Source: Brugia malayi (lineage: Eukaryota; Nematoda; Chromadorea; Rhabditida; Onchocercidae). Taken from it: 64,000 nucleotides of DNA. The stretch is taken from positions 6,503,221-6,567,220 of the forward strand of contig NW_025062479.1 in the NCBI RefSeq assembly GCF_000002995.4, given 5' to 3'. Below the pieces are notes generated by a model, which saw only the letters and a program-made list of their open reading frames with translations, was not told the DNA's origin and did not search any database. This document shows positions 1 through 13,500 of this stretch, piece after piece; position 1 is the stretch's first letter, and every line of letters starts with the position of its first letter. A program made the translations under genes and the position numbers.

Positions 1-3000
1 TAACAAATCATACATTTTAGCGTAGAAACAGAAAACACATGGAATCTTTCAGCATTAGTACAGTCTAGAACTTATGCAGCAACAATTCTGAGTCTCTATT
101 TGCGTCTTGGAAAATAACATATAAGCTGTTGAAGACGGTGATAAGTGACTGCGTGAAAGAAAATTTATACAATATACGGTTGACAAGATGTGAGTGAACT
201 GAGAAAAGTCACTAGTGTGTCAACAAATAATGATAAAGGATAACCAATACACGTATTACTACGGCTTACACTGCGTTATACGAAGCTAACAATTTAAGAA
301 AAAAAAAAGCATAAAGATTTCATCGAAACAATTGAAAACCAGCGACAACGAAGTTCATAAAAGAGTACCACATATCAACAAACCGTATTAAGAACGTGGT
401 GTTTGGGAAAAAAAAGCCAGCAACATAAAACAGATAAATGACCCGATTAAATGAATCGCAATGCTGATGACGATTCACGCACATATCCTATTATATGTCT
501 ATATATCATAACAGTCCTTTTAAATGTGTATTCAAAACTACTGCGACCTTCTAGTGTAAGTTTAATAAAAATTATTTTTTTACCCATTCTACAAATAATA
601 CAACCAGTACTATTAGTCTTGATTGGTTGCATTAATTCAAACTCGATTTATTTCAGATATCGCTATTAAACAATAAACAAACTAGATGACCATTGATGCC
701 TCCAATACAAATTAAGCATGACATCGTAAATGTACAATATGAACATAATTTTAGACTGCTTTACTATCAGTTCAGACACTATGGAATAATAAAAGTGAAG
801 CACAGAAGCGCGTACCATACATCTGCAAAACTTCAACGAGACGAACCTGAATAAATGTAGGCTTTATATTTTTACCGGAGCGTATATCCTTCCACTTAGT
901 ATGAGAATCCTTACTAGTTATTTAACACGAAACATGATAAACACTGGATATATATACATATAATGGAGAGCTTGCTTTTTTCTCTCCTCTCGCCCTCTCC
1001 TACTTTTAAATTTGCATTGATCAGTCTCAATTAGGGAAAGTAAGCAAACGAATCAACAAATCAAAACTGGAAAAATGAAGCATAGTCACTTCTTTTTCTT
1101 GTAAATGTCCTCATTCATCTGGTACAGCCTTAGCAGTTGTAAAACAAAAGTATTCTAACATTTCATGAAGATTATAAAAACACATATAAAACAAGAGTGA
1201 CTACAGCAATAACCAGCTTAATTTAGATCACATAGGATAATCCCTTCTTCAAAAACACTATAAAATCGTATTAAAAAAAGAATAAAACAGTTTAACGCTA
1301 CTAAAACGTTTAAAAAAATGCACGCTTGCATGAAGTGATATTTAAACAGATGCACTACAACCAATAAAATGATATTCTCCTCCTCTTGCTTTCGAAGTTG
1401 TTGTCAACTAAGAATGACAGAAATAAGAACAAGTTTTAGGATGAAACATGAGAAAGTATGAAATAGCAGCTTAGTAAGGATGGATTAATTCAAAGGAGGG
1501 TCTTCTTAAGAAAACTAGGAAAAACTAAAGAAATTTGTAGCTCCGTGTTAAAACAGTGAGAGTTTACTACTAATGGTTCAGGCACAGAAAGAATTACTGA
1601 AGTTTAGTTAGTGTATTACATGCTCAGATCTCGATAAATACACCATGTAAAAACCTAGGGCGCTAAAAGTTGTTACATGAAGACCCAAACATTACTGGAC
1701 CTGACAAATAAAGACATGGTTTCTGTTCAATATAAACAAAAGCGATTTAGTGTGTTCTAAATCTGACTTCATATTCGAGAAACCAGGTCCTTCAATCTTT
1801 TTTCGACCATTTAAAACAAGCAAATATTTGCATTTAAACTGAAAAAATTACCTAGCATGAAACATATGTAGGTAAAAGTATGACTTTATAATGAAATGAA
1901 AAACAAGCGTAATACATATTTTTCGAAAAAGAAAGGTGTAGATATGCGAAGAAGAAGGTCAAATGTATGGCATTAAATGATAGCGGGCACGTAAAGAAAT
2001 CTGAAAAAACAGTACCATGTTCAGAGAACTTTCTCATTTGATTCTGTAAGGAACAACATATAGAATAGTTACAGCACTGGGTTGTGTTGATGTACAAAAG
2101 GAGAAAATCCAAAAATTTCAGATAAGTCCATAATAAATCACCAGATTTCGAGTCACTAGTGCCATATAGTTAAAGAAAAGAAACTAACCCTAGTGTGGTT
2201 AAATTAAATGTAGTACAGCTTGTACCATAGCTTCTTTCGAGAAGTTCATATATGGTGTATCCAATGTGCAGTAGCATGACTAGAGAGATGTACTACACTA
2301 GATGATCATATAGTTTCAAAATTACCATAGTTTTGATTCAGTGCAATTCAAATTTCCACCTTTTTATAGCTGACCTAGTAACCTGTTCCTATATATACAA
2401 CAGTAAAAAGTATTAAAAGTAAAACATGTAAAAAAAAATCATCTTTGAATTTTCGAATGAAATTTATCTTAATTTCATCTAACCTAAGATTTGTCCAAAA
2501 ATCTTTGCCAAGAGCTGTATTATACACAAACGTTAAACTTGAAAATAAAAACTAAAGTTTAATATAAGCAAGCAATTCCCCGCAGCTATGAATCACTGCT
2601 GACCGAGAGTGCCATTAGAAATGAATGTTGAATCTGATCGAAATGATCTTACGCACTGACCAAATAATTTTCACGCCGCTTTTGAATTAGCCTATCACTT
2701 CCATTTGCATTATACATAGTAATCATATTAAGGTCCGCTGATATGTACTGTATTGATACCAATGATTCGTACTCGAACTGGCTAACATAAAAACAGTTTA
2801 TATGATAAAAATATTTTTACCTTAATTTATGTTAACTTACCCGAATCTAATACATCTGAACATTAATAATCTTTCCCATTTCAGACTTAACAAATATTCT
2901 TTATTGAAATAATTACTTACAGCAATGTTCAGATGACGATGTACAAACAGATTGGTTTACGAACAAGTTGCTTTGTTTCTGAGAAAATGAGCAGTCTATA

Positions 3001-3080
3001 AAAAATAGTAAAGTGCTAAGTTTTAATAAATATTTTCATTTGATTTCATCATACTCATTGTTTCTGATTGCAGAACATGC
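1..3080. other. Intergenic DNA, 3' flank of Capicua
   Basis: AT-rich sequence with stops in all frames. The longest open frames here (60-86 codons) have no protein-like composition and no paired splice sites. The 3' UTR and poly(A) site of the minus-strand Capicua gene should lie in the upper part of this stretch. A further terminal Capicua exon could also be here if the donor near 3149 is used. I recognise nothing else. Confidence 0.5.
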
Positions 3081-4558
3081 TTAATAAAATATTCGACAAA
3101 TTTTTGCGAAGCATCCCAAAGTTATTTTGACAAGAAAACAGCAAATACCTGCCGACGGTGTTGTGGGAGATTGCATACTTGCCATCATTTTTTGTCGCAT
3201 TTCACGAATTTTAAGTGTTAAAGTTTGCTTGTTGGGGAAGAACTGTCGGTATTTATTTTGGAAAGCCGAAATAGCTTGTCCTCAAATCACATCGAATAAA
3301 TGTAGATGAAATACAGTAGCAATTTTTAATAAAAGTAATTATTAACAAAAACTAACCTGAAGGAAACATCCCATATTCTTCAAGAAGTTCAACTACCAAC
3401 TGTCGCCGATGATCAAGTAATTTGCGACTTGATGATTTTTCAGTTGAGCTATCAAGAGGCGTTTTTGGTGTTCGCGGACTATAGAGCAATGGAGAAATAC
3501 TGTCATCCTAAACATGATCACTGACTTCAACTGAATTAACTATTTTGGACGTATTAAAATCATTGATAGCAATTGCCAAAAACTATCAATAATGATTATA
3601 TTTACAGGCATTCAATGCTTACGGGTATTTGGCAGATTTTTGGCCTTTACAAACAGGTAAGATACTATTAGTAGGAGAACTACTAAAGGAAATCGTATGA
3701 GCAATAAAGTATGATTTGGATTGTAATCATGTGGCAAAACTATAAATATATCAGATGTAAAAAATGTTGTTACATGATCGTGAAGCGCTAATGGACTGAA
3801 ATTCGACCCGAAAAAGAAAGAAGAGTCATATCGAGCAGATGCGATCGCTAAAAAAAAGTTACTAATTTCAAAATATGGTTTTACAGTGTAATAGATAATA
3901 TGCTTCCTTAATTTTAAGTCTTTCATATGATGACCACATTTCCATTTTGCTTTCTTTCATAATTATGTGTATTTACTATTCAAACAGAAGTTTTAAACAT
4001 TTACTGAAGCAAACCTGTCTGCATTTTCACCAACCTGGAGTCCTTGGTTTTGATTGTACAGTGTGAGAAATGTTTAGAAGTGCCTCTTTTCTATCATAGT
4101 CACCTTTGCTACATTTCTGCTTTTCCAAAATTGTTCTCAAGAGAGCTGAAGGTGTTGAAGGAAGTGTTGCTGTGCCTGAAGAATAGTTTACAAATATTTA
4201 AACTATTCTAACTAATATTTCAAATAAAGAAGATACTCTTAGAGGAAAAAATACAAAAATCAAGAGCAGTACCTTTCTGCGGATCATCAGGAGTGAATGC
4301 CGGCAAGTTGGCAAATTTCTTCTCGAAGTCCACTTGATTTAAAACCCTAAAATGAGAAAATCGACCAGTTTCGAAAATTGCGCCAATAGCAAGTGGTAAT
4401 ACAGTACAATCTGCTTATTTCCATCTGACTAACCTGTCCATGCTTTCATCGTTCCGTTTAAAAAGCTTTTTGATTGGACTTCCGTTACTCGATAATCTGT
4501 TTGATATTGTAGAAACATTAACAACGTCTATTGTTTCGTTCAATTCCTTATAATCTCT
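3081..4558 (-). other. cic: Capicua C-terminal block with C1 DNA-binding motif
   Basis: Exons 33-38. Exons 33-34 carry [13 protein letters not shown] and the [15 protein letters not shown] motif, a conserved Capicua block whose human counterpart is VDFE..FA.LP.F. Exon 36 carries [13 protein letters not shown]. Exons 37-38 hold the C1 motif, ending [11 protein letters not shown], then [16 protein letters not shown] and [13 protein letters not shown]1 acts with the HMG box for specific DNA binding. Translation can run to a TAA at 3081, or splice at a donor after the codons for TPSAG (about 3149) into an unseen last exon. Confidence 0.9.
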
Positions 4559-7500
4559 CTGAAAAAAGAATGACAAACCTCGATTCTCTCTAATGCTATC
4601 AAATAAAGATTTACAATTATTACCTCAGCTCTTGATTTCTGAACTGTCTCAGGCTTTTCCAATTCACTTTTTTCTGAAATCGTGAACATTTCTATAATAT
4701 ATAAACTATAACATCAATTTCATACATTCTTTTTCCATTTGAAAATTTTGAAAACATCTTCAAAAGCTAGATATCATTTTTATTGCAGTAAATCTACAGG
4801 AGTTCAAAGAAAATAAGACTACTACTATTTTAAGCAAGAAGAGGGATTTCCAAAGTGGAAGATACAAGATCTCAGCAGTATGACTGTCAAAGATTCGTAC
4901 ACTTGCTCTAGTTGATCCTCATTCTATAGAGTTTATAATAACAGTTACCATTCAAAATTATGAAAGGATATTGCTATCGAGTTCTATCAGTATTTGCACA
5001 ATAAATCCACAAACTGTTTTATCACTCATAAAAAAATTTAAATATTTACAAAGACCTACCTGCAGACTCAATTTTCATACTTCGCAGCTGTCCTTTTGCC
5101 ATACCTCTTTGAGCTGGGGTGGGCATTAACAGAAAAGTATCCAGGTTTTCTTTTGTACAGGGGACTATAGTCAATGAACCATGTGGAATTGAAGAGACGA
5201 TCTCTGATGGTTGCGTGAATTCCACAGAAAAACTAAATTAAAGAAAAAAAGGAAAATATATGTAAATTTTTGAAGTATAGTTTGCGCAACATAGCTGAGA
5301 AATAATAACCTTTCCAAATGATTACCATCCAACGCTTTTTGTTCTACCTTTGTAGATTTCATAACCGTAACCTGTAGATAAATCGATGACAGTAAAAACG
5401 TAACTAACTTGTCTTTTACAAACTATAACTTAAGAAAACATTTCAAATTCTCTCCGCAGTTAAAGAATTTTAGAAAAGAAAAATGAAGTCCGAATATCCT
5501 CATACGCAGTTGAAGCATGGCGTGATGACAAAAAAAAAAAAAACGATAAAAAAATTTCATTGGAAGAGATAAAAAATGGAAAATTTTGCTTTATCAACCA
5601 AACCTGGAAAGCTGAACTTCTTGAGCTCACCATATTGATGTTGCGATGATCGCTATCGAGAATATCATTACGAAAATGAGGGACAACTTGGTGTGCAAGT
5701 GATACCTAAAAGTTTTCATTAAAATATGCTACAGTGACTGCAAATCATGTAGGAAATGGATTTAAAGAAACCTGCTGATGAGTTTTCCTAGGAAAAGTGA
5801 ATTCTGTCCCCGATGAGATCTGATTTCTGAAGGTACTGTCTGCATTTAAGTTAGCAACACGGCTTGCTTGCTCATTGTATGAAATCAAAACAGATCGATT
5901 TTGCATGCCTGATTCACGAGACAAAATTAATGGAATTAAAAGGCTGTTTTCAGATGACATCGATACCGGAAGTGGAAACAATTGTGCAGCTGATTCCACT
6001 GCAGTATTTCCATTTAAATGAAGCCGATCAGCTGTCGAAAAACCCATCTTAAAATGTATTCTCCAAGTAAGTATTACGAATGCTTTTTTGTTCATCGGAT
6101 TAATGTGTATAGAAGGAAAAAAAAAAGTATTTCTGTGATAATATATGCATACAAAAATTCGAACCAGAGAAAATATGATCATTAAAGATTTAGTATAATG
6201 AAGAAAGTTAAAGTAAATTTGACCCAGAAGTTAATTAACAGCAAATAGGTTATGTCTTTCAACTTTCACAATCTCGATAACATATTACCGACCAACATAA
6301 ATATACATAAAAAAAAAACATGATTTAAAAACACGGCTTTCTACACCACTTATGAAAGAGGTACAAAACCTGTCCTTCAAGTTAGGGAATCCCACAATCA
6401 ATTAAGAAATTAAGAAAAGTAATTGTTAAATTTTTAGAGTAGAGAATCCATTATAAAACTTGAGAAATTACTATACCAGCGAATTGAAAGCTGTGTGAGC
6501 TTTGTTACAAAAGGTGTGCAGAGTATTGAACGTTCCATATGTATAATGACAATGCTGCTGTTTTTCAGCGGGAAGGATGGAATGTGATGCAAGATCCGGT
6601 ATAGTCGTATTCCACGAAAATGACGAGGGATGAAGTGATGAAACAAGCGGTTGTAGTACACTGTTGCTGACATGATCCATATTGTCAGCCAGTATTTTGC
6701 TACCCTATAAGCGACTCACTGTAAGAAAATCGACTGAAATATTCTCATTCATTGTGCGCATAAAAATCCCTAGTAAAATGAGCTTTCTAATGATGGTATT
6801 CGGTTTGATTGTTTCAAATACATACACTATCAGTTCTCAAACCCATGATCGGCTGCAGCAGATCCAAACAATGTTTGTCGTTTCGTTGATCATTGCTTTA
6901 AAGAACACTGTGAATGTTAATGATTCATTTATTAAAACACACACACACAAAAAAAAAATAAATAAATAAATAAATAAAGAATTCTTCTTAAAAAATAAAG
7001 CCAATTAACGGGAGTGCTTACCCTGAAGACATGAGTGATAGCGGAATGCAACCAGGACTAACCAGTGGTGATCCTGGAACCATATCTATTTCTGGCTTCA
7101 ATGATATCGGGTGATGAATTGTCTAAAACGCACCGAAATACGGTCATTTCAGACTTGTTAGAAGTGATCTGTAGAAAACATCAATTCTATTTTAAATCAC
7201 AACTACAAGAATGTGTTCTTTCGAGCTCTACGGATTCAGTTCATTCCAAAATTCTTACGCTCAGCATAGTCTTGTGGACAAAATTCTTCCACCCAAGTAG
7301 TACTCGTTGATTTCTTCTTTTGTGAAGGGAAGAATGACAGTGTGGCTCATGATGGTTTATAAAATTTATGGCCACACCCATTTACTAAAAGCTAACATGT
7401 GTGGTTGGACTGAACAGTGGAAGAGAATTCCCATCGATACATTCTGACGCCATCTGATCCGAAATATCAAGATCACTCATAGTATTATCTTAAAATTGAG

Positions 7501-10500
7501 TAATTGATTATATGGACCAAGAATCTTGAAACATTAAGAGACATAAATTTTAGAAGAATTACTTATTAAAAGAACTGTAACTTTTAGCATTCACTTCGAC
7601 CAGATAGAAGAGCATCTCCATAGTGAAACGAAAAAGTAAAAAAAAGAAGTCAAAAGCTTTGTTACTAGGCTATGTTCTTTCCATTCCATACTCTTATTTT
7701 CTAGGCTGTATTCTTTTTCTCTCTTTGTTTCGTGAAAATGTTTGTAAAAATTTATGACAGCAAATGCTTCTTTTCATCTTCTCACAAATCGCATTTTAAT
7801 ATATTAACAACAGCACTGCAGTGCTCTATAATATGTTACTGTGATTTCCAGTCTTAAATCCCACTGATTCTACTTAAATTGCACTGAAGAAATTTAGCAA
7901 TACGTACGTATTTCTGCTTCCAATCTGATACCATTTGCTGTCTTCTTTCTCTCACGACTGCACCATTTCCAGTCTGGATGAGCACGGAAATGTGCTTCCT
8001 TAACCTAGAAATTGAAACATTCCGAGAATAAAAGACAGATTCCAAAGTGGCGAATTTCGATAGATCAAGTGGTGCTAACCTGGGTGGCAAGATCATGATA
8101 TTTCTGCTTTTCCTCGGGGCCTAGTGCGTACCACCACTCACCAAGAATTTTCGAAACTGTTCGATTGTCACGATTCGGATACTTTTCATGTACTAAAGGT
8201 CGATGTCGTTTTGAAAAAATCATGAAAGCATTCATTGGCCGACGTATGTGCTGCCGAACCTGATAATTTTTTTACCATGTTAAGCAAAAACATATTCAAA
8301 ACATTTAGCTACTGATGCAAACAAACTATGAACTCATCCGTATGAAAGATATAGCTATAAGATGTAAAGTCGATATAACGAAAATAAATGTCTTAGTGAA
8401 CAGGAGAAACTCAATGTCTTTGTAGAAGCGTACAGATTTTTTGTTTGAAATATCTGGACAGAGCACTGTTTGCAATTTACGCTTTTTTGATAATTGATTC
8501 ATCGACATTGATTCATCAGTTGTGTCAAATTCAAATGTTTCTTCATCAAACTCGAAGTTAAACTGATCTACAATTAATATTAAATATTACAAATAACCAA
8601 AATCGCAAAGAAGAGTTTTAAATTCATGTAATTTGAAATAATATTTCTCTTTTTTTTTTAATTTATGTAATCTGAACTGATGCATTTGCTTTTATTATAA
8701 TGCTTTTCAAAAAAATTCTTGAATATAAAACAGACAATAAAATAAAACCATAATTTACAAACCAAACAAAATAGTCTTCGAAGTCTCCGACCCATAATGC
8801 GCTATAAGCTGAGTATCTGTACTCCCGTCTCTCTTTTCGAATTCATAATCCCTAAAAAGTTTTGAATTCAGAAAATTGTACCCGCTTATCACTTCTGGCC
8901 TTTTCTTACTTGTTGTAGCATTGGCTAACGCCATGTTGTTGAACATCTTCACTCTCCAATGTATTATTCTTAGTTCCTTCTTTTCTGTTTTTATCGTCGT
9001 CGATCATTTTACGATTTTGCACTTTATCAGTGCAATCAGTACCATTATCACATCTGTCACCTTCGGCACCGAACTGTTGGTTTGTACCACCCTGATCTCC
9101 ATCGAGCGTCTTTTCAGTACCACTAGTTTGTTGGTCATCACTGAATTCTTTTTGATCCTGAACAGTACTATATTCACATTACCAAATATGTCTTTGTATA
9201 ATCATCAGCAGGAAAGCACTGAAATACAGCAGGCAAACCGTATCTTGCGCTGAATCATCAGGTGTTGATGCAAATTCCTTTAATGAGTTTTCGAATACTC
9301 GTTTCTGTAAATGTGGTACCAAATGATGCCATGGAATCGATAACGAGAATCTCTCACCTGCAAGTTGCTTCCAGTTTCTTACCATACAATCTTAAAGGGA
9401 CAGAAAAAAAAAAATTCGTAAAATTACTATTGAAATCTGTGTATTTCATTTATGATACAGAAAACAAATCTAGAAATCTCTAGAGCCACAGATCATTGAG
9501 ATCTTTTATAAAGAAAAATATTTTAAAGTAAAAAAATTGAGCCACGAGAAACGAGTGTTCGTCAGCAACAAATTCACTTTATGAATTAAGAGACAAAATT
9601 TTTATTGATTTGACAGACTACTCATAGGGGAAACTAGATCAGTAATTTTATTAAGATAGGATAGGTTAGTACTAGCAAGAAGAAGCAAGTGAAATCCATT
9701 ATAAAACTGTTTGTAATCATATCAAATAAAACCATGAAAACTCTGAACAGCAAAATAATTCATAAATAAAGCTTTAAGGAATAGCAGGATAAGAAGAGAA
9801 ATGATGAAGAGAGCGGAAAGAAAGACGGAAGATGCAACCCTTACCTAACAAATATACAAATTAAATAAATGTGATAAATGACAGAAAGAAAAGGTCGAAA
9901 CTGAGAAAGAATAAAGGCGGTAAGTGTGTTTATCAAATAAAACAGCCGAAATGGCACTTTTGGTAAACTCAGCTTAATCGCTGCTAACCAGGCATGACGA
10001 ATTTGAAAATTTTGCCAGTACACAAGCAGTTCTCAGCTAGTAGCATAACTACCTACCTTATTCTTTTAGATACAGCATCACTGCGTATTCAATGAAATTA
10101 ATTTCTCTTGAAATTATTGACTCCATTTAGTATTTGACCTACTATTGATAAAATAATAGAAAATCCATCCTCTCCGTAATTTTCATACACTTGACAGATC
10201 ATTTTACTGTATAACAAACGTCAGTACTATTAACTCCTTCATTGCCAAATGACGCTTAAGTAAATCAAATTTGTAAAAAGTTATTTATTCTTTAACCGCC
10301 CTCCTCAGCCGTGTTCATTCCTTAAACCTCACTTCATTAAAAAAAAAAAGAAAAAACATATTTTTAACTTTCAAGAATAAAAATTAAATAGTAAAGGAAA
10401 TTGCTTTTGAATGGAACTTTTCTACAAGAGTACTATGCTAAATGATTTATGTGTTTTCTGCTTAACCGAAAATTGTGCGACCAATTTACTTATTGGCATG

Positions 10501-13500
10501 CAACACTGCTACAATGTAAAGGATCAATTAATAGACCTTCCTGATCAGTTTCTCCTTCTGAGTCATCCATGATATTATGCCTCGCAGTATTGTCACCGGA
10601 GAATGTTCCAATCGCACTTCCTACAAAAATTCAATGGACTAGTAAGACTCACATAAAGGATACAAGTTATTTACATAAAAGAAAAGAAAAGAAAAAAAAA
10701 AAAGAAAAGAATGCAGACATATAACCAAAAATCATTCCAGGGAAAATTCTGAAGCTTAAAGAAACGTACCGCTTCTTTCACTTCCATGAAAAAGTTGTTC
10801 ATGAACACTATTGCTGCAGTCTTCCTCAAAATCATCATTGTCTGTTATATTTTCATCATTGCAGCCGTCGCCCTTGCAAGACTGTGTTTTTTCGCTTGCG
10901 TCATCTACCTCCGTATCTGTATTTTATGAACAATCGAACAATTAGATTTCATCAACAAAACTTTTTTTTTTTTTTTTTTTTCTGATGATTTCTGATATTA
11001 AAATTTCTTGCTGAACAGTGAAATTATTATTAGAAACAGTTGAATGCTTGCTTTACAAAACAGTTCGAAAATATTAGCACTACGTTTTCAACAAAGGGTC
11101 ATTTCTATCGTCGATTTTGTTATGTAATAAATTTTCTTAATGTATAAAATGAATTCAGACAAAAGATGCAACCCGTGCCAGCAGTGCTTGCATCATCCAA
11201 TATATCGTCACTCTCGGAAAACTTCTTGCTTGTTAAAAAATCTCCTATCGGAGATGTTAAGTCATCCGATTTTGAAGCTCCCAAATTGTTCGACACTTCT
11301 GATAACATACTGAACGAAGAGAACGGGTCGAAACGAGGAGCAAGTTGCATCAGTAATGAATTATTTGCATTCGTACATATATTCAATTCCAACGCAGAAT
11401 TCTTCAAAAATTTCAGTAATTCCTACTCGTATCCATGATTTCTTACAATATTAAAGAGCACTTCATACTTGAATCTATTATTAAAATATGATTTTGGTTT
11501 ACTGAGAAAACTTTTTACAAAAATAACTCATGTATGGGGATGCAACCTTCTTCCTTGGGATTTGTATAGGCATAAGAGGCAGTAAATCACATGGTTGTGG
11601 ATAGGTTCGCTCGAGGAGTCGATCTGTCACAGTCTTTAAATTCGGATGATACATACCATGATTAATAACTGACTTATCTATCTGAAACTGTTAAGATGAC
11701 AAACGACTATGTAACTGATAAAAAAAAACGCAAGAAGTTACTTGAACAGGACGATTTCTGACAAAATGAAAATAACGGCGAAGTCTCACCTTGATCGCTT
11801 CAGTAAGGGTATCATCTACATTACACGAATGTGAGAAAGGTGGTGCACTGCCGGACATTAACTTTGGAGCTAAAGGATTTGGTGGAATAATATGGTGAAA
11901 CCGTGCCGGTGCTGATGATGAAAATGGTTGTTCTACACTTGCGGATGGCATAAAACCTTGAAATATTTCATAACCAATTGCTGGAAGGTCCATTACGGAT
12001 GAAATAATTTTATAATTTTTACTCCACGCATTAAAGCTTTAATATTATCAATTCCTCAAACACAATCAGGAAATTCAATCGAATGTTAATTTATTGAATT
12101 TTATGTATACATTAATTTTATTTTGAAAAAACTGATTGCTACCGTGAGTGTTATGAAGATTCAAGAGAGTATTGGCAACATCAGTTTCGTCGAATCGACG
12201 ACCTTGTGCTTCTACTGGACTCAACTCTGAGAATTCTCCATGTGACCAGTCGATCGAACTACCACCTGTATTCATATACCCTTTTCTCAATTAAAACGAT
12301 AATATGAAAAGTTTTGTTTAAAAAAAAAACATTTTTCTTAAATTGATAAATATATTCAATCGTTACCTGGTGAAAGTGTAGTAGCAAGATTAAACTCTGA
12401 TCGAATAGATTTCCCTTTCAGTGAAAGATGCCTTGAACAGTAGCCACGTCGCTGCGATTCCTAAAAGTGACTGAACATACAATTTTCGGAAATTTCTAAA
12501 CTTTAAAAACAATTTGAAAAAAGAAAGCAAGTTCGATGAGGGAAGCAATATAACAACCAACAATAATATCAATTTCAAAATATCAGAAATACCTTGTTAC
12601 AACCTTCTTTGCTGCACAGCCGTCTCCACTGCTTCCCATTGAACTTTTTGCGAATTCCACCTGGTGTTGTTACGATTTCGCCTTTCTTGTATCTCTGCTG
12701 TTGCTAAAATCTCTTTTGCAATTATCTTCAGCATACTTTGATTTATGCAAAATTCATATTTGTGAATATTTATCAACATAATTGACAGTCGTCTGATGCA
12801 AGTTGCTAACCTTACAACATATTTATAAAATCTGCCCTGTATGTTATTTAAAATGCAATTTCAAAAAAATTCTCGACTTTAAAAACAATTTCAAAAAAGC
12901 CAAGTCAGATAAGGGAAGCAGTATAACAAACCAACAATAATGTCAGTGTTGTGAGGTCTCTAGAAGACTTGGGCAAATAGTGCACGAATAATTATTGATA
13001 TGTAAACTTCGTAGTCTGTAGCTAGTGATTTCCGAAAGTTAACTGCAATCGGAAACATATTTAACTGTTTGATTTTAAAATTAAATTATAACTGCCACAC
13101 AACGATGGATTTATCTCTCGCTCGTTTACTATTCATCGGTGGTCTTCATTATTACATCTTCCAATATCCTTGGTGAATGAAAAGTAATTCTTCCTTGATC
13201 ACCTCTTGGAACAACATCCAAACGATGAGTCGATTCTGACAGATAAGAGGACGTCAATAATATAATAAATGCTAAACTCATGCTCATGCTAAACTAGAAC
13301 GCCATTAAAAACAGCATTTACCTCTTCAACTATAACTTTAACTATAACTGTGGATCAATATCAGGATAGTCATCGGTAGTCTTCGTTATTACAATATCTT
13401 CCGATGTCCGTGGTGGATGAAAAGAAAATCGAAAACTGAAGCTTACCCTAATCCTCAAAAACAGTAAAACGATTATTCTGGGAACAGGTCAAAGACATAA

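Noticed and set aside
5745..6182. 145-codon minus-strand ATG frame as a separate gene
   Set aside because: Only 5772-6047 is coding, as Capicua exon 28; the N-terminal part of the frame is intron.
8876..9253. 125-codon plus-strand frame with hydrophobic segments
   Set aside because: It lies over Capicua exons 19-21 on the opposite strand, whose acidic, Gln-rich coding explains the antisense hydrophobic frame.
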